From NCBI GenBank assembly GCA_029379385.1, contig CM055605.1, positions 18,015,001 through 18,079,000 on the forward strand: a stretch of DNA of 64,000 nt, in the 5' to 3' direction. Position 1 is the stretch's first letter; every line of letters begins with the position of its first letter. Of the stretch, positions 34,540 to 46,819 are shown piece after piece. Under the pieces are notes generated by a model. It was not told where the DNA came from, did no database searches, and saw only the letters and a program-made list of their open reading frames with translations. This stretch comes from Quillaja saponaria (taxonomy: Eukaryota; Streptophyta; Magnoliopsida; Fabales; Quillajaceae). A program made the position numbers and the translations under genes.

Positions 34540-35290
34540 GAGGCAATTTTTCTGCAAGTCCAATGCCTCCCGTGCTGTAACTTAACAACGCCATTGTCAT
34601 GCTTCAGCCTTCTCTTGCAGAAATACACTTAGGCAACACATACACACACTGTATCACTCATGAGGTAAATGAACAAGCAAGCAAGAACACACACAATTCT
34701 GGGAACTCAACGCCCAGCCTTTATTACTTTAAACTCAAATACAAAGGATGTCACCCTTAGGTGCATTGTGATACATTCTCTGCCTTCCACTCTCTCTACT
34801 TGTTAGCAACACTACTTACAAAGCCCTCTCAAAATGGCTTTATATATAGCCTTACAATAGTCCCTCATCAAACTCTCACAAGCTTGCCCTATAGCATTGC
34901 AGTTTACAACCCCAACCGCTAGGTTAATATAGGATGTACAAGTGTCCATTTGGAGGTAACAAGATAGCTCCCACGTTTTTAGAATTGCAAGCCGCACTTC
35001 TACAAACAGACGTCTCCTATTCTTTCACAAATAGTTTGAAGTTCATTTTAACAACACAACTTCGACAAAACACTCTGCAACTTCGACGTTCTATGTCCAT
35101 CACTGCTACCATTTTGAGTTCGGCAACTTCTGCTCCTTTATGGTGTGGCAGATTGTGAATCTGGTGACTTTTCCCATGACGACGTCATAGCAATGTTTGT
35201 AAATAGAGTTTTCAAGCACTTTTGGTCGGCTTAGGACTTTCAAACTTTTAGGGATAGATAGATCGGGAGTTGAGTGTCGTAGTGGTCTTG
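34540..35290 (-). mobile_element. LTR-like block
   Basis: Normal-complexity sequence without long frames. On the minus strand it has a TATATATAAAGCC promoter-like box (about 34838-34850) followed by pyrimidine/purine-rich leader sequence and many CACACA/GTGTGT motifs. This looks like a retrotransposon LTR, perhaps solo, but I could not fix the ends or a target duplication. Confidence 0.3.
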
Positions 35291-35510
35291 GATCAAGATT
35301 ATGATACCTCTAATTGCGGCAAACGGCGACTGGTGACAGCGGACGGCAACAGTGGAAGCATATCTGTGGTTTTTTTTTTTGATGGACGGTAAGGAACTGG
35401 AATGGTTGTATGATTTGAATAGAGTTTTGGATGTTGGTGCTTGATGGAAGAAGATGATAGAGGTAACGGTGAATGCTGGAAAATAAGGATAGATAGGTGT
35501 TTTATATCTA

Positions 35511-36232
35511 TTTTACTCGGAAGGGACAATTGAAGGGACACTCTAAAGGGACAATTTTATAAATTTATGAAAGGCTAAATAACAGTATAAACTAGGGGTC
35601 ATTATATAGACTCTTGAAAGCTCTAAAACGATAATTACCTAGAGTCCAAATAAATAAATAAAACCCTAATAACATATAGTCCTAATAAAAAGGAAACCTA
35701 CTAACATAAAGATAAATCTAAAGTCCTAATAAAACAAAAGTAATAACTCATAACTCTAGTTATACTAAAATGCTATTAATTTTATATCTAATTCTAATAT
35801 TACATAATTTAAATATAATTAAATTATAACTCTTAAATTCTATTTCTTCGTTCTCTATCATAACCAAATTGATGCAATACCAATAGATATTTTACTCGAA
35901 AAGGACAATCAAAGGGACAATTTTAATAAATTCATCAAAGTTTGTTAACAATGTAAACTATAAGTCATTATATAGACTACTTGAAAACTTTAAAAAGATA
36001 AATACATAGAGTCCTAATAAAAGAGAAATCCAAACAATATAAAGTCCTAATAACATGGAAACCCTACTATCATAAAGATTAAACTAGAGTCCTAATAAAA
36101 CAAAACTAATAACTCCTAACTCTAATTATACTAAAACACCACTAATTTTATCCATAATTCTAATACTACATAATTTAAATACAACTAAATTATAATTCTT
36201 AATTTTTTTATTTTTTTTTGTTCTCCATCAGA
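35511..36232. repeat. 379-bp direct duplication
   Basis: The sequence from TTTTACTCGGAAGGGACAA (35511) to TTCGTTCTCTATCA (35868) is repeated from TTTTACTCGAAAAGGACAA (35890) to TTTGTTCTCCATCAG (36232). Shared internal phrases include GTCATTATATAGACT and GAGTCCTAATAAAA. The copies differ at many positions. The second copy abuts the truncated copia pol. Confidence 0.8.
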
Positions 36233-36239
36233 AGTAATC

Positions 36240-38830
36240 ACTTGTTTTCAGATGTTTCATAAGCTTATTTGTACATAGCTTGATGCTAGAGTTTAGATTT
36301 TGAGGAGTGATAACAAATACAAAATAATAAGAAGGCAATTTTCAAAAGTATCTTCAGGATCATGACATAATACATCAAACCAATTGTGTTGATACCTTTG
36401 CTCAAAATGGTACAACAGAATGAAAAAGTCAACATCTTTTGGAGATGGCACGGCCCTTAATGTTTACCATGAATGTCCCTAAAGCATACTGGGGAGATGC
36501 AGTTCATTCTACAACTTATCTCATTAATCATATGCTTCTTCAAACCCTTGATTTCAAAACTCATTTGGATGTTCTTCAAGGTAATGTTCATTTTTTATTC
36601 CCCCAAAAGTATTTGGTTGTGTTTGCTTTGTTCATAAGCAGAGGAAGAACATCAACTAGTAAGCTTGATCATCATGTATTGAAGTGTATATTTATTGAGT
36701 ACCTGCCACCCAAAAAAAAATGATACAAATGCTATCACTCGAAGACTTATGTTAGCATGAATGTCACTTTTCATGAATCCACTGCTTATTTTTCCACGAC
36801 ACCTCTTTAGGGGGAGAGTAACAACAAGAAATAGTTGTCTCATGAAAGTAAAGGGGAATGGCTACCTGAGTTATTTGAGGACATAATAGAGGCGAAGGGA
36901 GATGAAGGAAAACATGACGAGACTGTAAATAAGGAGAGTATATTGAAAGTATTGAGTGGTACTAAGACTTTTATGAAGCTGGCAAAGCTGGATTTGCTTA
37001 AATATAACTGCAGACAACATGGACATACAATCATTAAGCTTACTATACCTAGCCAAGAGTTCACTTTGGACCTAGCTTGTACATCGATACAAACTTGTAA
37101 GTCTCCAAATATTATTCCTTCTTCAAACTTCCTTATGATCCGCCTGTCATTAATGATACTAATCTTTCTATTGCAACTAGAAAAAGAGTTAGGACTTGTA
37201 CTAATCATCCTATCTCTAATCATGTCTCATATAAATCATTGTCTTCATCATCTAGAGTTTTTGTGTCCTCTTTGTTGTTTATTTATATTCTTCATTGGAA
37301 GAAGCACTTGCTAAACCTAAATGAGAGGAGGCCATGGTTGAGAAAATGAAAGCTTTAACCAAAAATAATACTTGGGAACTTGCTAGTCTCCTGCATGGAA
37401 ATGAGCAGTTGGTTGCAAATAAGTTTTTATTATTAAGAGGAAAGCTGATGGAACAATTGAAAGATATAAAGCGAGACTTATTGCAAGAGGATTCACTCAA
37501 ACTTATAAGGTGGATTATAAAGAAATATTTGATCCTGTTACCAAGATGAATACTATCAGAGTTCTTATCTCTTGTGTAGTGAATCTTGGTTAAGACTTAC
37601 AGCATCTGGATGTGAAGAATGGATTCTTGCATGAAGATCTTACTAAGGAAGATTATATGGAGATTCCTCCAAGCTTCTTTTGTCAAAAGATTGTAGGGAA
37701 GGTGTGCAAGTTGAGGAAGCCCTTGTATTGCCTCAAATAATCATCCAAAGCCTAGTTTGATGGATTTTAGAAAGTGATGCTTTCTTTTAGGTACTAACAA
37801 AGTAATGCAGATCACACCATGTTCGTTAAACATTGTAATGGAATGATTACTGTTCTTATTGTCTATGTTGATGGTATAGTTGTGATGGGAGATAGTCTTA
37901 CAAAGATATCTAACTTGAAACGTCACCATGCCAAGGAATTCAAGATCAAGGATTTGGGGAAGCTTCATTACTTCCTTGGGATCGAAGTTCCTCATTCTAG
38001 ACAATGGTATCTTCTTATCTCAAAAGCATATATCATCTATTTTTTCTAGAGGAGACATGTATACTTGAATGCAGGCCCACAAACACGCCTATTGAGGCAA
38101 ACCACAAATTACATATTGGTGATGGAGAATATGTTAATAGAGTGAGATACTAACGACTAGTTAGAATGTTGATTCTATCTCACACTCGTATAGACATAAC
38201 CTATATTGTCAGTATGGTTAACCAATTTACACATGACTCTTGTTCATATCACTTGGATACAGTTCTTCTCATATTGCGATACCTAAAATTTGCATCTAGG
38301 AAGGGACTTCTATTTGAAAATCACATAAACCTAAAGTTAGAAGCTTATACAGATGCAAATTGGGCTGGATCACTGGATGATAGAAGGTTTACTTCAAGTA
38401 GGAATTTAGTGTCTTGAAGAAGTTAGAAACAGACAGTAGTTGCAAGTTAAAAACAAACAGTAGTTGCTATGTCTAGTGTTGAAACAGAGTAGAAAACAAT
38501 GACTCTTAGACTTGTAAGTTGTTCTGGCTTAAGAAAATAATGAAATATCCAATTATCTTGGAAAAAGCCTCTTCTGTTGTATTATGACAACATCGCAACA
38601 ATCAATATAATTCCCAACTCAATCAAGCATAATTGTACGAAACATATCATAATTGATAGTCATTTTATTAAAGAGAAATTAGACTATCATCTCATTTATA
38701 TACTTTTTGTAAGATCTGATAATCAACTGGTTGATTTTTTCACAAAATGGCTTAGTAACATAGTTTTTAATTTTATTGTTTACAAGATAGGTATGAGAAA
38801 TATCTATACACCATCTTGAGGAAGAGTTTT
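36240..38830 (+). pseudogene. Ty1/copia pol relic (integrase, RT, RNase H)
   Basis: The relic starts inside the integrase core (ILRSDN, HQTNCVDTFAQNG, then EMARPLMFTMNVPKAYWGDA at 36440-36500). It continues with the GYKCYHP-like zone (YKCYHSKTYVSMNVTFHES). The RT follows (MKALTKNNTWELA, RYKARLIARGFTQTYKVDY, DVKNGFLHEDL, HTMFVKHCNGMITVLIVYVD). RNase H ends it (LEAYTDANWAGSLDD, MYYDNIATINI, KEKLDYHLIYILFVRSDNQL). The RT YVDD box reads YVDG, and many stops and frameshifts are present. Gag, protease and the integrase N-terminus are missing, so the element is 5'-truncated and dead. Confidence 0.9.
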
Positions 38831-38985
38831 AAATGTGTGTATATGTTAAGGGTGTTTGGATCTTTACCCTGCTAGACTATATATATTAGGATGTACATTA
38901 TTTGAATACTATGAAAAATATAGTTTTCTCCTCACACAATACTATAAAATTCTCATCAACATTAATTATGTATATTGAACCATAC
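38830..38985 (+). repeat. 3' LTR of the copia relic
   Basis: Directly after the RNase H stop comes a purine-rich GAGGAAGAG stretch, then TGTGTATATGTTAAGGG, a TATATATTAGG promoter-like region and GAAAAATATAGTTTTCTC, in the layout of short copia LTRs. The right boundary is uncertain. It lies about 110 bp beyond the stop codon of the sugar transporter on the opposite strand. Confidence 0.55.
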
Positions 38986-39093
38986 AACTACACACTAATC
39001 TAAATCTCATACAAGTATCTCTTATTCTCAGAAAAGATCGATTTGTAGCTAAACCTTCAAGTGTCGGGTATTGGAGGCTGGAAATTGGATATC

Positions 39094-42000
39094 CTAAAGG
39101 CATTTGGCTTCAATTTCTTCAAGCGTAAGCCCCTTTGTCTCTGGTACAACAAAGAATATAAAAAACAGAGATGCCACGGCAATTGCTCCAAATATGTAAA
39201 ATACTATTCCAGCTCCTAGTAAATCCTGCAATAAAAGATGACTATCTCAACATTCATGAAATACAAGAAACGAAAGATATTAGTGACTATGTTAGAAATT
39301 ATAAGTACAGCAATGGGAATCATAGACAAAAGATCAGTAACTAGAATAGAAGATAAGGACCTTAGGTACCTTAGCCTTCTCAAGAATTGGAGCTTGGAAG
39401 CACACCACAGATCAAAGCATATAAGCCTAACAATACTTATGAACCTCACTAAAATGTAGAGCTGGCAAAAGAACTTTATATTCTACATGGAGGGAATATA
39501 TATATATATATATCTCAGCATTTGAGAATCCACAAGTGGCAATTGTTTTCCAAGACCGACCAGGGTGTAACTATCTTAAAGACTTGAACCAACAACAACG
39601 ACAAGCTTTAATCCAACATTATTAGGGTCATCTACATGTATCTACAAAACTAGATGGTATCCTATACGAATTATTTTCCTCTCTTTATTCCTATCCATGG
39701 CTATGTTCTCTTCTGAACATTTTATAGTCTTACCTTTTCTCATTACTTATACTCACATAATTTTTGTTCTTTCCTCTAGTCTTACTTGATTTGCATACCT
39801 GAATCTTCTTGCACTTCCGCACCGAAGCATTTATATCTTTACCATGCACATGGCTGACCCATATTAAATTATTTTCTCTCTGTCATGTTGAATTATTAAA
39901 TCAAGATATTTGAAGTGCTCTCTAGTTGGAATCTCTTGACCTCGATTCTAACTAAGCAATAATTTCTCCTTCTATCCTTGATAATGTACCCTACGCATAT
40001 TCAGATTTTGTTCTACTTAACCTAAAGTCTCTAGATTCTAAGGTATGTCTCCGCACTTTTAGCTTAGAGTTGATCTCCGTCCTAGTTGTACCAACTAAAA
40101 CTATATAATCAGCATGCACAAAGGAGCTACATCCTAAATATCTAGTAAATTCATCTATCATCAATGCAAAAAGAAAAAAATAAATAAAAATAAGTCCTAT
40201 TTTTTCCTTGAAATTCCAAATAAACCCTACAATAAATTTTCATTCTCGACACCTCTTACTTTTAAAAATTTTCTTCTAAATAAGTCCTAAATTTTATATT
40301 ACACTTTTTATGTCACTTTTATTCTTATCTTTTAATTTTAATTTTAAACTTAAAATATTAATTAAGTAAACTAATTTTATTTTTTTTAGACACATTATAT
40401 AATTTTGAAAACTAAAATCTATTTAATACTTTAGTACAAAAATAAAATTATATAATCATTAATGAAAATATGAAAAAAAAAATCTAAAAATCAATAAAAA
40501 GTTATCATTACTTCCTTTCATATTTTTCCTAAAAACATTTTAAAAAAAATATTATTTTCAAATTCAACTTGAATAATTATTGAATTTTTGTCATGATGAG
40601 AACTAAAAATAAATAAATCTAATTCATTTTTAAGAAAATTAACAAAGAACAGGTGACATATAAATAAATCTAAATTTAATTATGAAGATAATTTTTTTTT
40701 AAAAAAAAAAACATATTAAAGGGATGATGAATTTTCATTAATTTTTAACAAATTTATTCTTCTAATAATTATTAAATTATGAATTTTATTTTTTTAAATT
40801 AAATAATTTGTTTTTAAAAATTAATCTACTTAATTAATATTACTAATTTAATACTAAAATAAAAAACGGTAAAAATGACATAAAAGTGTCAATATAAAAT
40901 ATATGACTTATTTAAAAAGAAAATTTAAAAGTAAGAGTTGTGGGAATGAAAATTTACTATATAACTTACTTGGAATCATTAAAAAAAAAAAAAGGGTAAG
41001 ACTTATCTTTATTTTTTTCTAAAAGAAAATGGCTAAAGAATAAATATCTTCGGTGTAAGCTATCATAACGAGAAGAGCGCTTGTGACTCCCCTGCTATTT
41101 CTCACATAATAAATTTAAAAACTCATGTGAGTTTTGTAAAGTAAAATGATGGAAGATATTAATCACCTCCAGCGGGGAAAATGCAAAAGTCACTAGGGCA
41201 TTTGCACCAAAATTCACAAGCACTGCCATACTTAGTCCTCTCCCTCGTAGACGCAAGGGGAATATCTCTGATATCATAAGCCAACCAATTGGACCAAAGG
41301 ATAACTGCAAAAATAAAATACATTAATGATTCTATTTTTTTACAAGCCACTTAGAAACAAATCAGAATTACTCACAGCCCTTGCTTCGTTTCAAAATCAA
41401 TACAAGCTATTACATCCTAAACAGATGTTCAATCCATCTGCACTCAAACCCTTTTACTTACCTTCATTAACCAAAACCCTGGTTCCCAGAACTCCTAATT
41501 TCTTCGCTGCCTCATACTTCTAGCATTCAAACAGTACAAATTTTGCATTTTTTAGTGCCAACAAGCTTTACTACATTAAAGTCATGTTTTCCAAACAATC
41601 GGTTGCAAGCACTACAACAAAGTAGATTTTCCACCAATATTAATTGCTAAAGCTAGCCATGCATATAATCATGCATTAGAAATCCATGCCTTCAACTTGA
41701 CTAACCAAGAAGTGTGGATGTACCCTAGCTCATAGTGTTAATAACTTAATCATATAAAACTACAGATTCTGGAATGAGAATTTGTGAAAGGAATGAAAAG
41801 GAAAGATAACTCTTATTTACCTGATAGCACCCCACGTACAACAGCAAAGAAACTACAGCAACAGCTGGTGCGTCATCCAAGAAAATGTAATACGATCCCA
41901 GAAGGAATAACGAGATAACCTGCAATACAGAGAACCTTTATAATTTGTAATGGGTGTGCAAATTTTGGAGTTTGGACTTTGATGCAAAAACACTAATCAA

Positions 42001-45000
42001 GGGATTCAAACTTCTATCTTCTTTTGAAGATATATTAATGCTAAGCTGGAATTATTGGGAGGAAAACAGCTCTCAATCAGAAACATGAATCAAACAAGGT
42101 ATGTCAGCACATCAGGAGACTGGCATTAAAAAACTAACAGCAGCGACAGACAAAGTGAGACTTACTATCCCTGAAACTCCTCCAAGTAATAGAGGCCTCC
42201 TTCCAACTCTATCAACAACAAGGACAGCAACCCCTGTCATAATCAACTACAACCCAAAGAAACAAATTGTTAAGATTGACAGTGCAACATGTTCATCTCT
42301 AAAAAAGAAAGGTCAAGGTGCAAACTTGTCCTAGCCAGAAGCTTACATGGAACCTAGTTAAAAACAGTTTAAAAGCATAAAAATCAAGTCACCAAAACAA
42401 GAAAAAGTCTAAACCAGCATTCCCTATATGCTGTTTAAAGTTTCTTTGTCTGATAGAAGAGTTTCCACTTACACCCTACAAATTGTACATGTCTAGAAGT
42501 ACTCTGAAAACACCATTTATTATAAATTCACATATCATGTTAACAGAAAACCTACCTTCAATAAACCAAGGAGAATGGAAACCCGGGTTGCATCGGATGC
42601 TGCAGAGAAGCCTGCAGTCTGTCAGATTGCATCAAGTTGCAAAGTAAGTATACTTCCATAATCCATTAGGACAATGTAAAAATGAATTATTTCTCGCAAT
42701 GCAGTGAATTCCCTAGTTCAATTAGCAGGATACCTGAAGGATTGATGAGGCATAATAAAGCACACTTGGTTGTCCTGTAATCTGTCAGAAAAAGTTTCCC
42801 TTTAAACACGCAAACTACTTGCAATCAATCAATTTCAACTATTTTACCTAAAATATAAAGGTACCTGTTGAAACAAGACCAATCCTCCACCAATTGTAAG
42901 GGCTTTCAAGCATTTTCCATGGAACATTTCTCCTAGTGTAACTTCTTTCTCTTCACCCACATAAGCAAGCTCGGATAGAATCTCATCTACTTGATCACAT
43001 GCCGTGTTTTCAAAAGATGGACCCCTCAGTCGCTTCAAGCAAAGTATTGCAGTTTCTTTCAACTCCTGCATATTTCCTTTTCCTTGTATAGCACGTAAAA
43101 GTAGCCATCTAGGAGATGCTGGAAGCCACCACATTCCAATTCCTGTGACTACGGCCAAAGGCGTACTAGCTCCAAACATATAGCGCCACCCAGCAACTGT
43201 TTCAACCAAAAGGCTACCAATTCCATAACCTCCCTGCACAAGTTACCAGATCCACGCACTTAAGATTTGCATGCTTTAATTGAGGAACACTTTAGTTTTA
43301 AGAATGTAACTGAATCCTAGAGAAAAATCACAGGATGCTAAAAAGGAGGAGGAGAGAAATCCATTTCGAGTTCCTCACACTTAATTTGCACCTTACAATT
43401 CAGGGATACTTTAAAATAATAGAGTAACTAAAATGCAACAGGAAGCTATATCAAATAGGAAAGAAATCCAAAGCAACATATTGGCTTCATTGTATTTGGA
43501 GAAGAAACCAAAAACAGAATCAAATTCTTGAGGATAAGTTCAAGAACTCACAACCATCCCAAGTACTATAAAGAACTCTTTAAGAGAGATTAGTCGGCCA
43601 CGAATCTGGGTTGGAGAAGTCTCAGCAATGTACATCGGAGCAGAATGCATCGCCTGCAATGATGTAATGGATATCATGTGTCTTGCATAAGAGTTTTGGA
43701 CAAAATATAAAACAAAACAGATATATGTGCACAAATTGTTGAAAAGATGCAAGCTTTTCTTTGACACTTGAATAAGAAAAACTATATGAGCAGTTAAAAA
43801 ATGAAAGAAAGAAAATGATAGCAACTAAAAATGCAAATTTACTGAAAAGAGCATTACCAGTCCAATACCTATACCATATACCAAGCGCCCAATCACCATA
43901 ATGGGGAAATCAGGAGCTAAAGCTGTTATAAGAGCTCCAACCAAATATAGCATAGCAGCCAAAATTAATTCCCTTCTTCTTCCTATGAATGAAATCCGTT
44001 ATCCAAGTTTTACCAAGAAGGAAAGATATAAATTGTCGAACATAACTTTTGGAGAAAAAAAATAACCTAAGAAGTCAGCAACATTAAAGGCCAAGACTGA
44101 GCCAATCAAGGCACCATACAGTGATCCACTAGACTGCAAAATGCATCACAAATAAATTTAGAAAATAACATCCCTCCTTTTTCCTCTGTCAGTATAGTAA
44201 GCTAAATATGAAGAAAAATGTTTTGAAGCATAATAAGAATGAAAGAAAAAATTAAACCCCACAAGAAATAAGTTTTAAACTTACTATAAGACCAATTTCC
44301 ACAGAAGATAGGTCATACCATGATATTCCACTTAATGTCTCCGACTGCAGGACAAGAGAAAGATTGATGAAGTCAAGCAAATGTTACAGCTTACTTGAAT
44401 TCTGAAAATAGCTAGAAGATACTAAATAATTTGATTGTCAGAGTTGGCTTTGCAGACATAAACTACATATTTTATTGACTCAGGATGATAAGAAAAAATT
44501 GCATAAATAAACAAACAACTAATTGAAAAATATACGTTTACCAAGATCTTTTAAGTAAAATGCTAAGTTAAACCAAAGTATATAAGGAGATAATATAAAT
44601 AAAGATAGCCTATTAAAGTGATAGCTCTTTGGGAACCAAGAATAAGGCTCTGATAACAGTTTAAGCTTTATGAAATGCTTCTTTGACAAAATCAATATAA
44701 TCAATAGTTACTATGGAATACATAAACTCTGCAGTCAACATGTTATAACATTTTTTATGTTCCTAATTGCAAACATTGTTTTACTAAAGGTGAAAACAAG
44801 AACCAAATAAATAATTAAAGTTTCAAGTATAATAATAATGATAATGATGATGACAAAGAATGATAAGGACACTTAGATTATCTTTCTTTCCCCTGGAACC
44901 TCATCAACCTTTTGTTCTAGGCTGCCCTTATATACAGCTAAGAAGATAGTCTACTACTAGAACTGACAATTAAATAAGCTGGTGATCTGCTTATGCATAC

Positions 45001-46713
45001 TAAAATCATGAAAACCAGCATCATTATGATCATAAGTTCAATGTTAAGAAAACCATAAATAGTTCAATGGTGGAAGAAAATTAGACACCTTGTCAGTTGA
45101 TATGCAACAACAAATTTATAAGAATACTTGTTTTTCTGAAATTCCAACCCTCACCTCAGCAAATAAGAATTTATCATCAGGGCTTGTTTAGGCCAGAATA
45201 AATAACATTATAGTAGAAACTACAAAGTGTTACCAAGTTTCCATCTAATATTTTTCTTTTCTTTTCCTTGATACTGGTCATAGACAAAGGCTATGGATCA
45301 ATATTACCAATCACTGTAACCACAATCAGAGGTTTTAAAGAAATACAAATGGATCAATAATGATGAACTAACCCGAGGTTAAACATATTTGATAATTATT
45401 TTTGTTAAATTGGAAATTTTAAATGAGGCTAACATATTTCATAACACATAAAGCATGAGAAGAAGTCATACCCAATAGAAATGGTAAAAGGGCATACCTC
45501 AATAGAAATAGTGGCACACGATGTGGCGCCAATATCATACCCATAAAGTAGTCCTCCTAAAGCTGGAAAAAGAAATCTGAAATTAAGAAGATCTTTTTAG
45601 TATTACTGTTGTAATCAGGCTGTTTCAATTGGATAACTGATCTAGAACAAAATTGCAATCCAGTAAAGAAAAAAAAAATAAAATGCAATAATGTCAATTT
45701 AAGAAAAATATTCAAATATACATTGGTGTCTAAGTTCCTATCTCCCATTTTTATCATGGCTTGATCCATGGTGGCTGCTGAGTCCCATAAATGGCATCCT
45801 TTATAAGACAGATATTATCTGGTGGATTCAAGTAAATCAATGATAAATTAACACATACCCATGATGTGAAAGTACAATACTTACGGAAGAATGGCAGCAT
45901 AAATAGAATAATTGTCACTTTCATGATTTCCATTAAGGAGAGGTTCCTGGTCACCCCTGATCTCTCTAGATGACTTCCCTTCCTAATACATAGTACATTT
46001 GCAACCCAATTAGCCACTTACCAATAAGAATAAGAACCAAAAGCCAACTATAATTAGAGTCTGGTTGCCAAGAAAACAGAAAATTAAACTAGCCCAACTC
46101 CTAATATCAAACTAAATATGTCACACATAAGGGTGGAACAATCTGAGTAGAAAATATCCACATATCAATAGATTGGGACTCGGAGCTGAGACCTTATGGT
46201 CCCAGCAATTCCGTCTTAACCACTGAGCAAAGACTTCCTCGCTCTTTAATATTCTGAAAATGATGAACTATCTAGTATCTAGTATTTTTCTCAGCATAAA
46301 AAATGAATACAACTGTAAAATTACAGGATAATGAAATCATAAATTCTGCAGTCTACATAATATATTAATTAGTTAACCAATCAATGAAACTGAAAAATCA
46401 AATGTTTCTTAGTGATAAACTCATTTCAAACACAGAATCCTAACAAGACTGTGTTGATCTAAATTTGACCAAAATAACACTCCCTGTCTACAATTTCCAT
46501 ATAATGGAATTTCTTATTTTATATCTAAATTCTCCTCTTCCAAAGTCTTTCTACTCTTTTTCCTCTCCAACATTTTCTCAGCTACCAAACAACTATAAAA
46601 GAAAAGATTGTTGAATACAAAACTCAAAGCATATTTTCTCCAATTTGAGCATAAAGGAAGAGTAGAACCTTTTCCAGAGAGGGTAGACTGGGCCGCTCAG
46701 GATCCGACGCCAT
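39094..46713 (-). CDS. VGT1-like: Vacuolar glucose transporter-like / D-xylose-proton symporter-like MFS protein (14 exons, 501 aa)
   Basis: The exons, in gene order on the minus strand, are 46713-46669, 45982-45885, 45576-45498, 44344-44285, 44133-44067, 43982-43858, 43653-43552, 43233-42865, 42781-42734, 42618-42556, 42246-42166, 41919-41821, 41304-41167 and 39225-39094. All have GT-AG junctions and the phase closes to 1506 nt. The predicted protein is a 12-TM sugar/H+ transporter of the plant VGT (xylose-symporter-like) clade, which moves hexoses across the tonoplast. Visible signatures are ADFLGRRRE (about 113-121), PASPRW (230-235), QQITGQPSVLYYA (314-326), SEIFPLRLRGRG (424-435), VPETKG (485-490) and the C-terminus EEIEAKCL. 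The short N-terminus has an acidic dileucine DQEPLL (26-31), fitting vacuolar sorting. There is no chloroplast transit peptide, unlike the plastidic paralogue. Length matches the ~503-aa relatives and nothing is broken. Which VGT paralogue it is remains open. Confidence 0.95.
39583..40170 (-). mobile_element. RTE-type LINE 3' relic in transporter intron 13
   Basis: The minus strand reads MHVDYIVLVGTTRTEINSKL, then VRRHTLESRDFRLSRTKSEY and, after breaks, REHFKYLDLIIQHDRE. This is the FADDIVL...KLE.WR..LE.KGFRLSR.KTEYM...YLGS.I block of plant RTE-like RTs. The 3' tail, AATGTTGGATTAAAGCTTG then TTGTTGTTGG, is the usual end of this LINE group. The RT catalytic box is mutated and the frame is broken. 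It has the same orientation as the host gene, within the 1.9-kb last intron. Confidence 0.7.
40180..41017. mobile_element. Long-TIR MITE in transporter intron 13
   Basis: The left arm (from AAATAAAAATAAGTCC...) and the reverse complement of the right arm (AAATAAAGATAAGTCT...) share AAATTTTCATTC, CTCTTACTTTTAAA, TTTCTT..AAATAAGTC, ATTTTATATT and CACTTTTATGTCA/TTATGTCACTTTTA-type blocks over about 140 bp. The interior is AT-rich and non-coding. The target duplication is not clear. Confidence 0.6.
46150..46245 (-). mobile_element. tRNA-derived SINE-like fragment in transporter intron 1
   Basis: The minus strand has an A-box-like GCTCAGTGGTTAAGAC (46213-46228) and a degenerate B-box-like stretch (GGTCTCAGCTCCGAGTCCC, about 46175-46193). 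The spacing fits a tRNA-type internal promoter, but no cloverleaf can be completed. A SINE head or a degenerate tRNA pseudogene would both fit. Confidence 0.38.
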
Positions 46714-46796
46714 TGGCTTCCAGTTTTACTGTCAAGCTTGAGGGACTCTCCAAGAACTTCAAAAAAGGAGCACGTTTCCTCTTCCTCTAATTATTT

Positions 46797-46816
46797 ATAT
46801 TTATATATATAAATAA
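46797..46816 (-). promoter_or_regulatory. TATA-like box of the transporter gene
   Basis: The minus strand reads TTATATATATAAATATA, about 85-100 bp upstream of the start codon at 46713, a normal place for a plant TATA box with a short leader. Position and sequence only. Confidence 0.4.
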
Positions 46817-46819
46817 ACT

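Noticed and set aside
35299..35541. Minus-strand 80-aa frame
   Set aside because: Low-complexity Ser/Pro/Leu composition with no relatives recognised; overlaps a repeat block.
36840..37223. Minus-strand frame of 127 aa
   Set aside because: Antisense shadow of the copia pol relic.
41610..41622. CACTACAACAAAG, like a CACTA transposon end, in transporter intron 12
   Set aside because: No matching inverted end or 3-bp target duplication found nearby; a chance match is possible.
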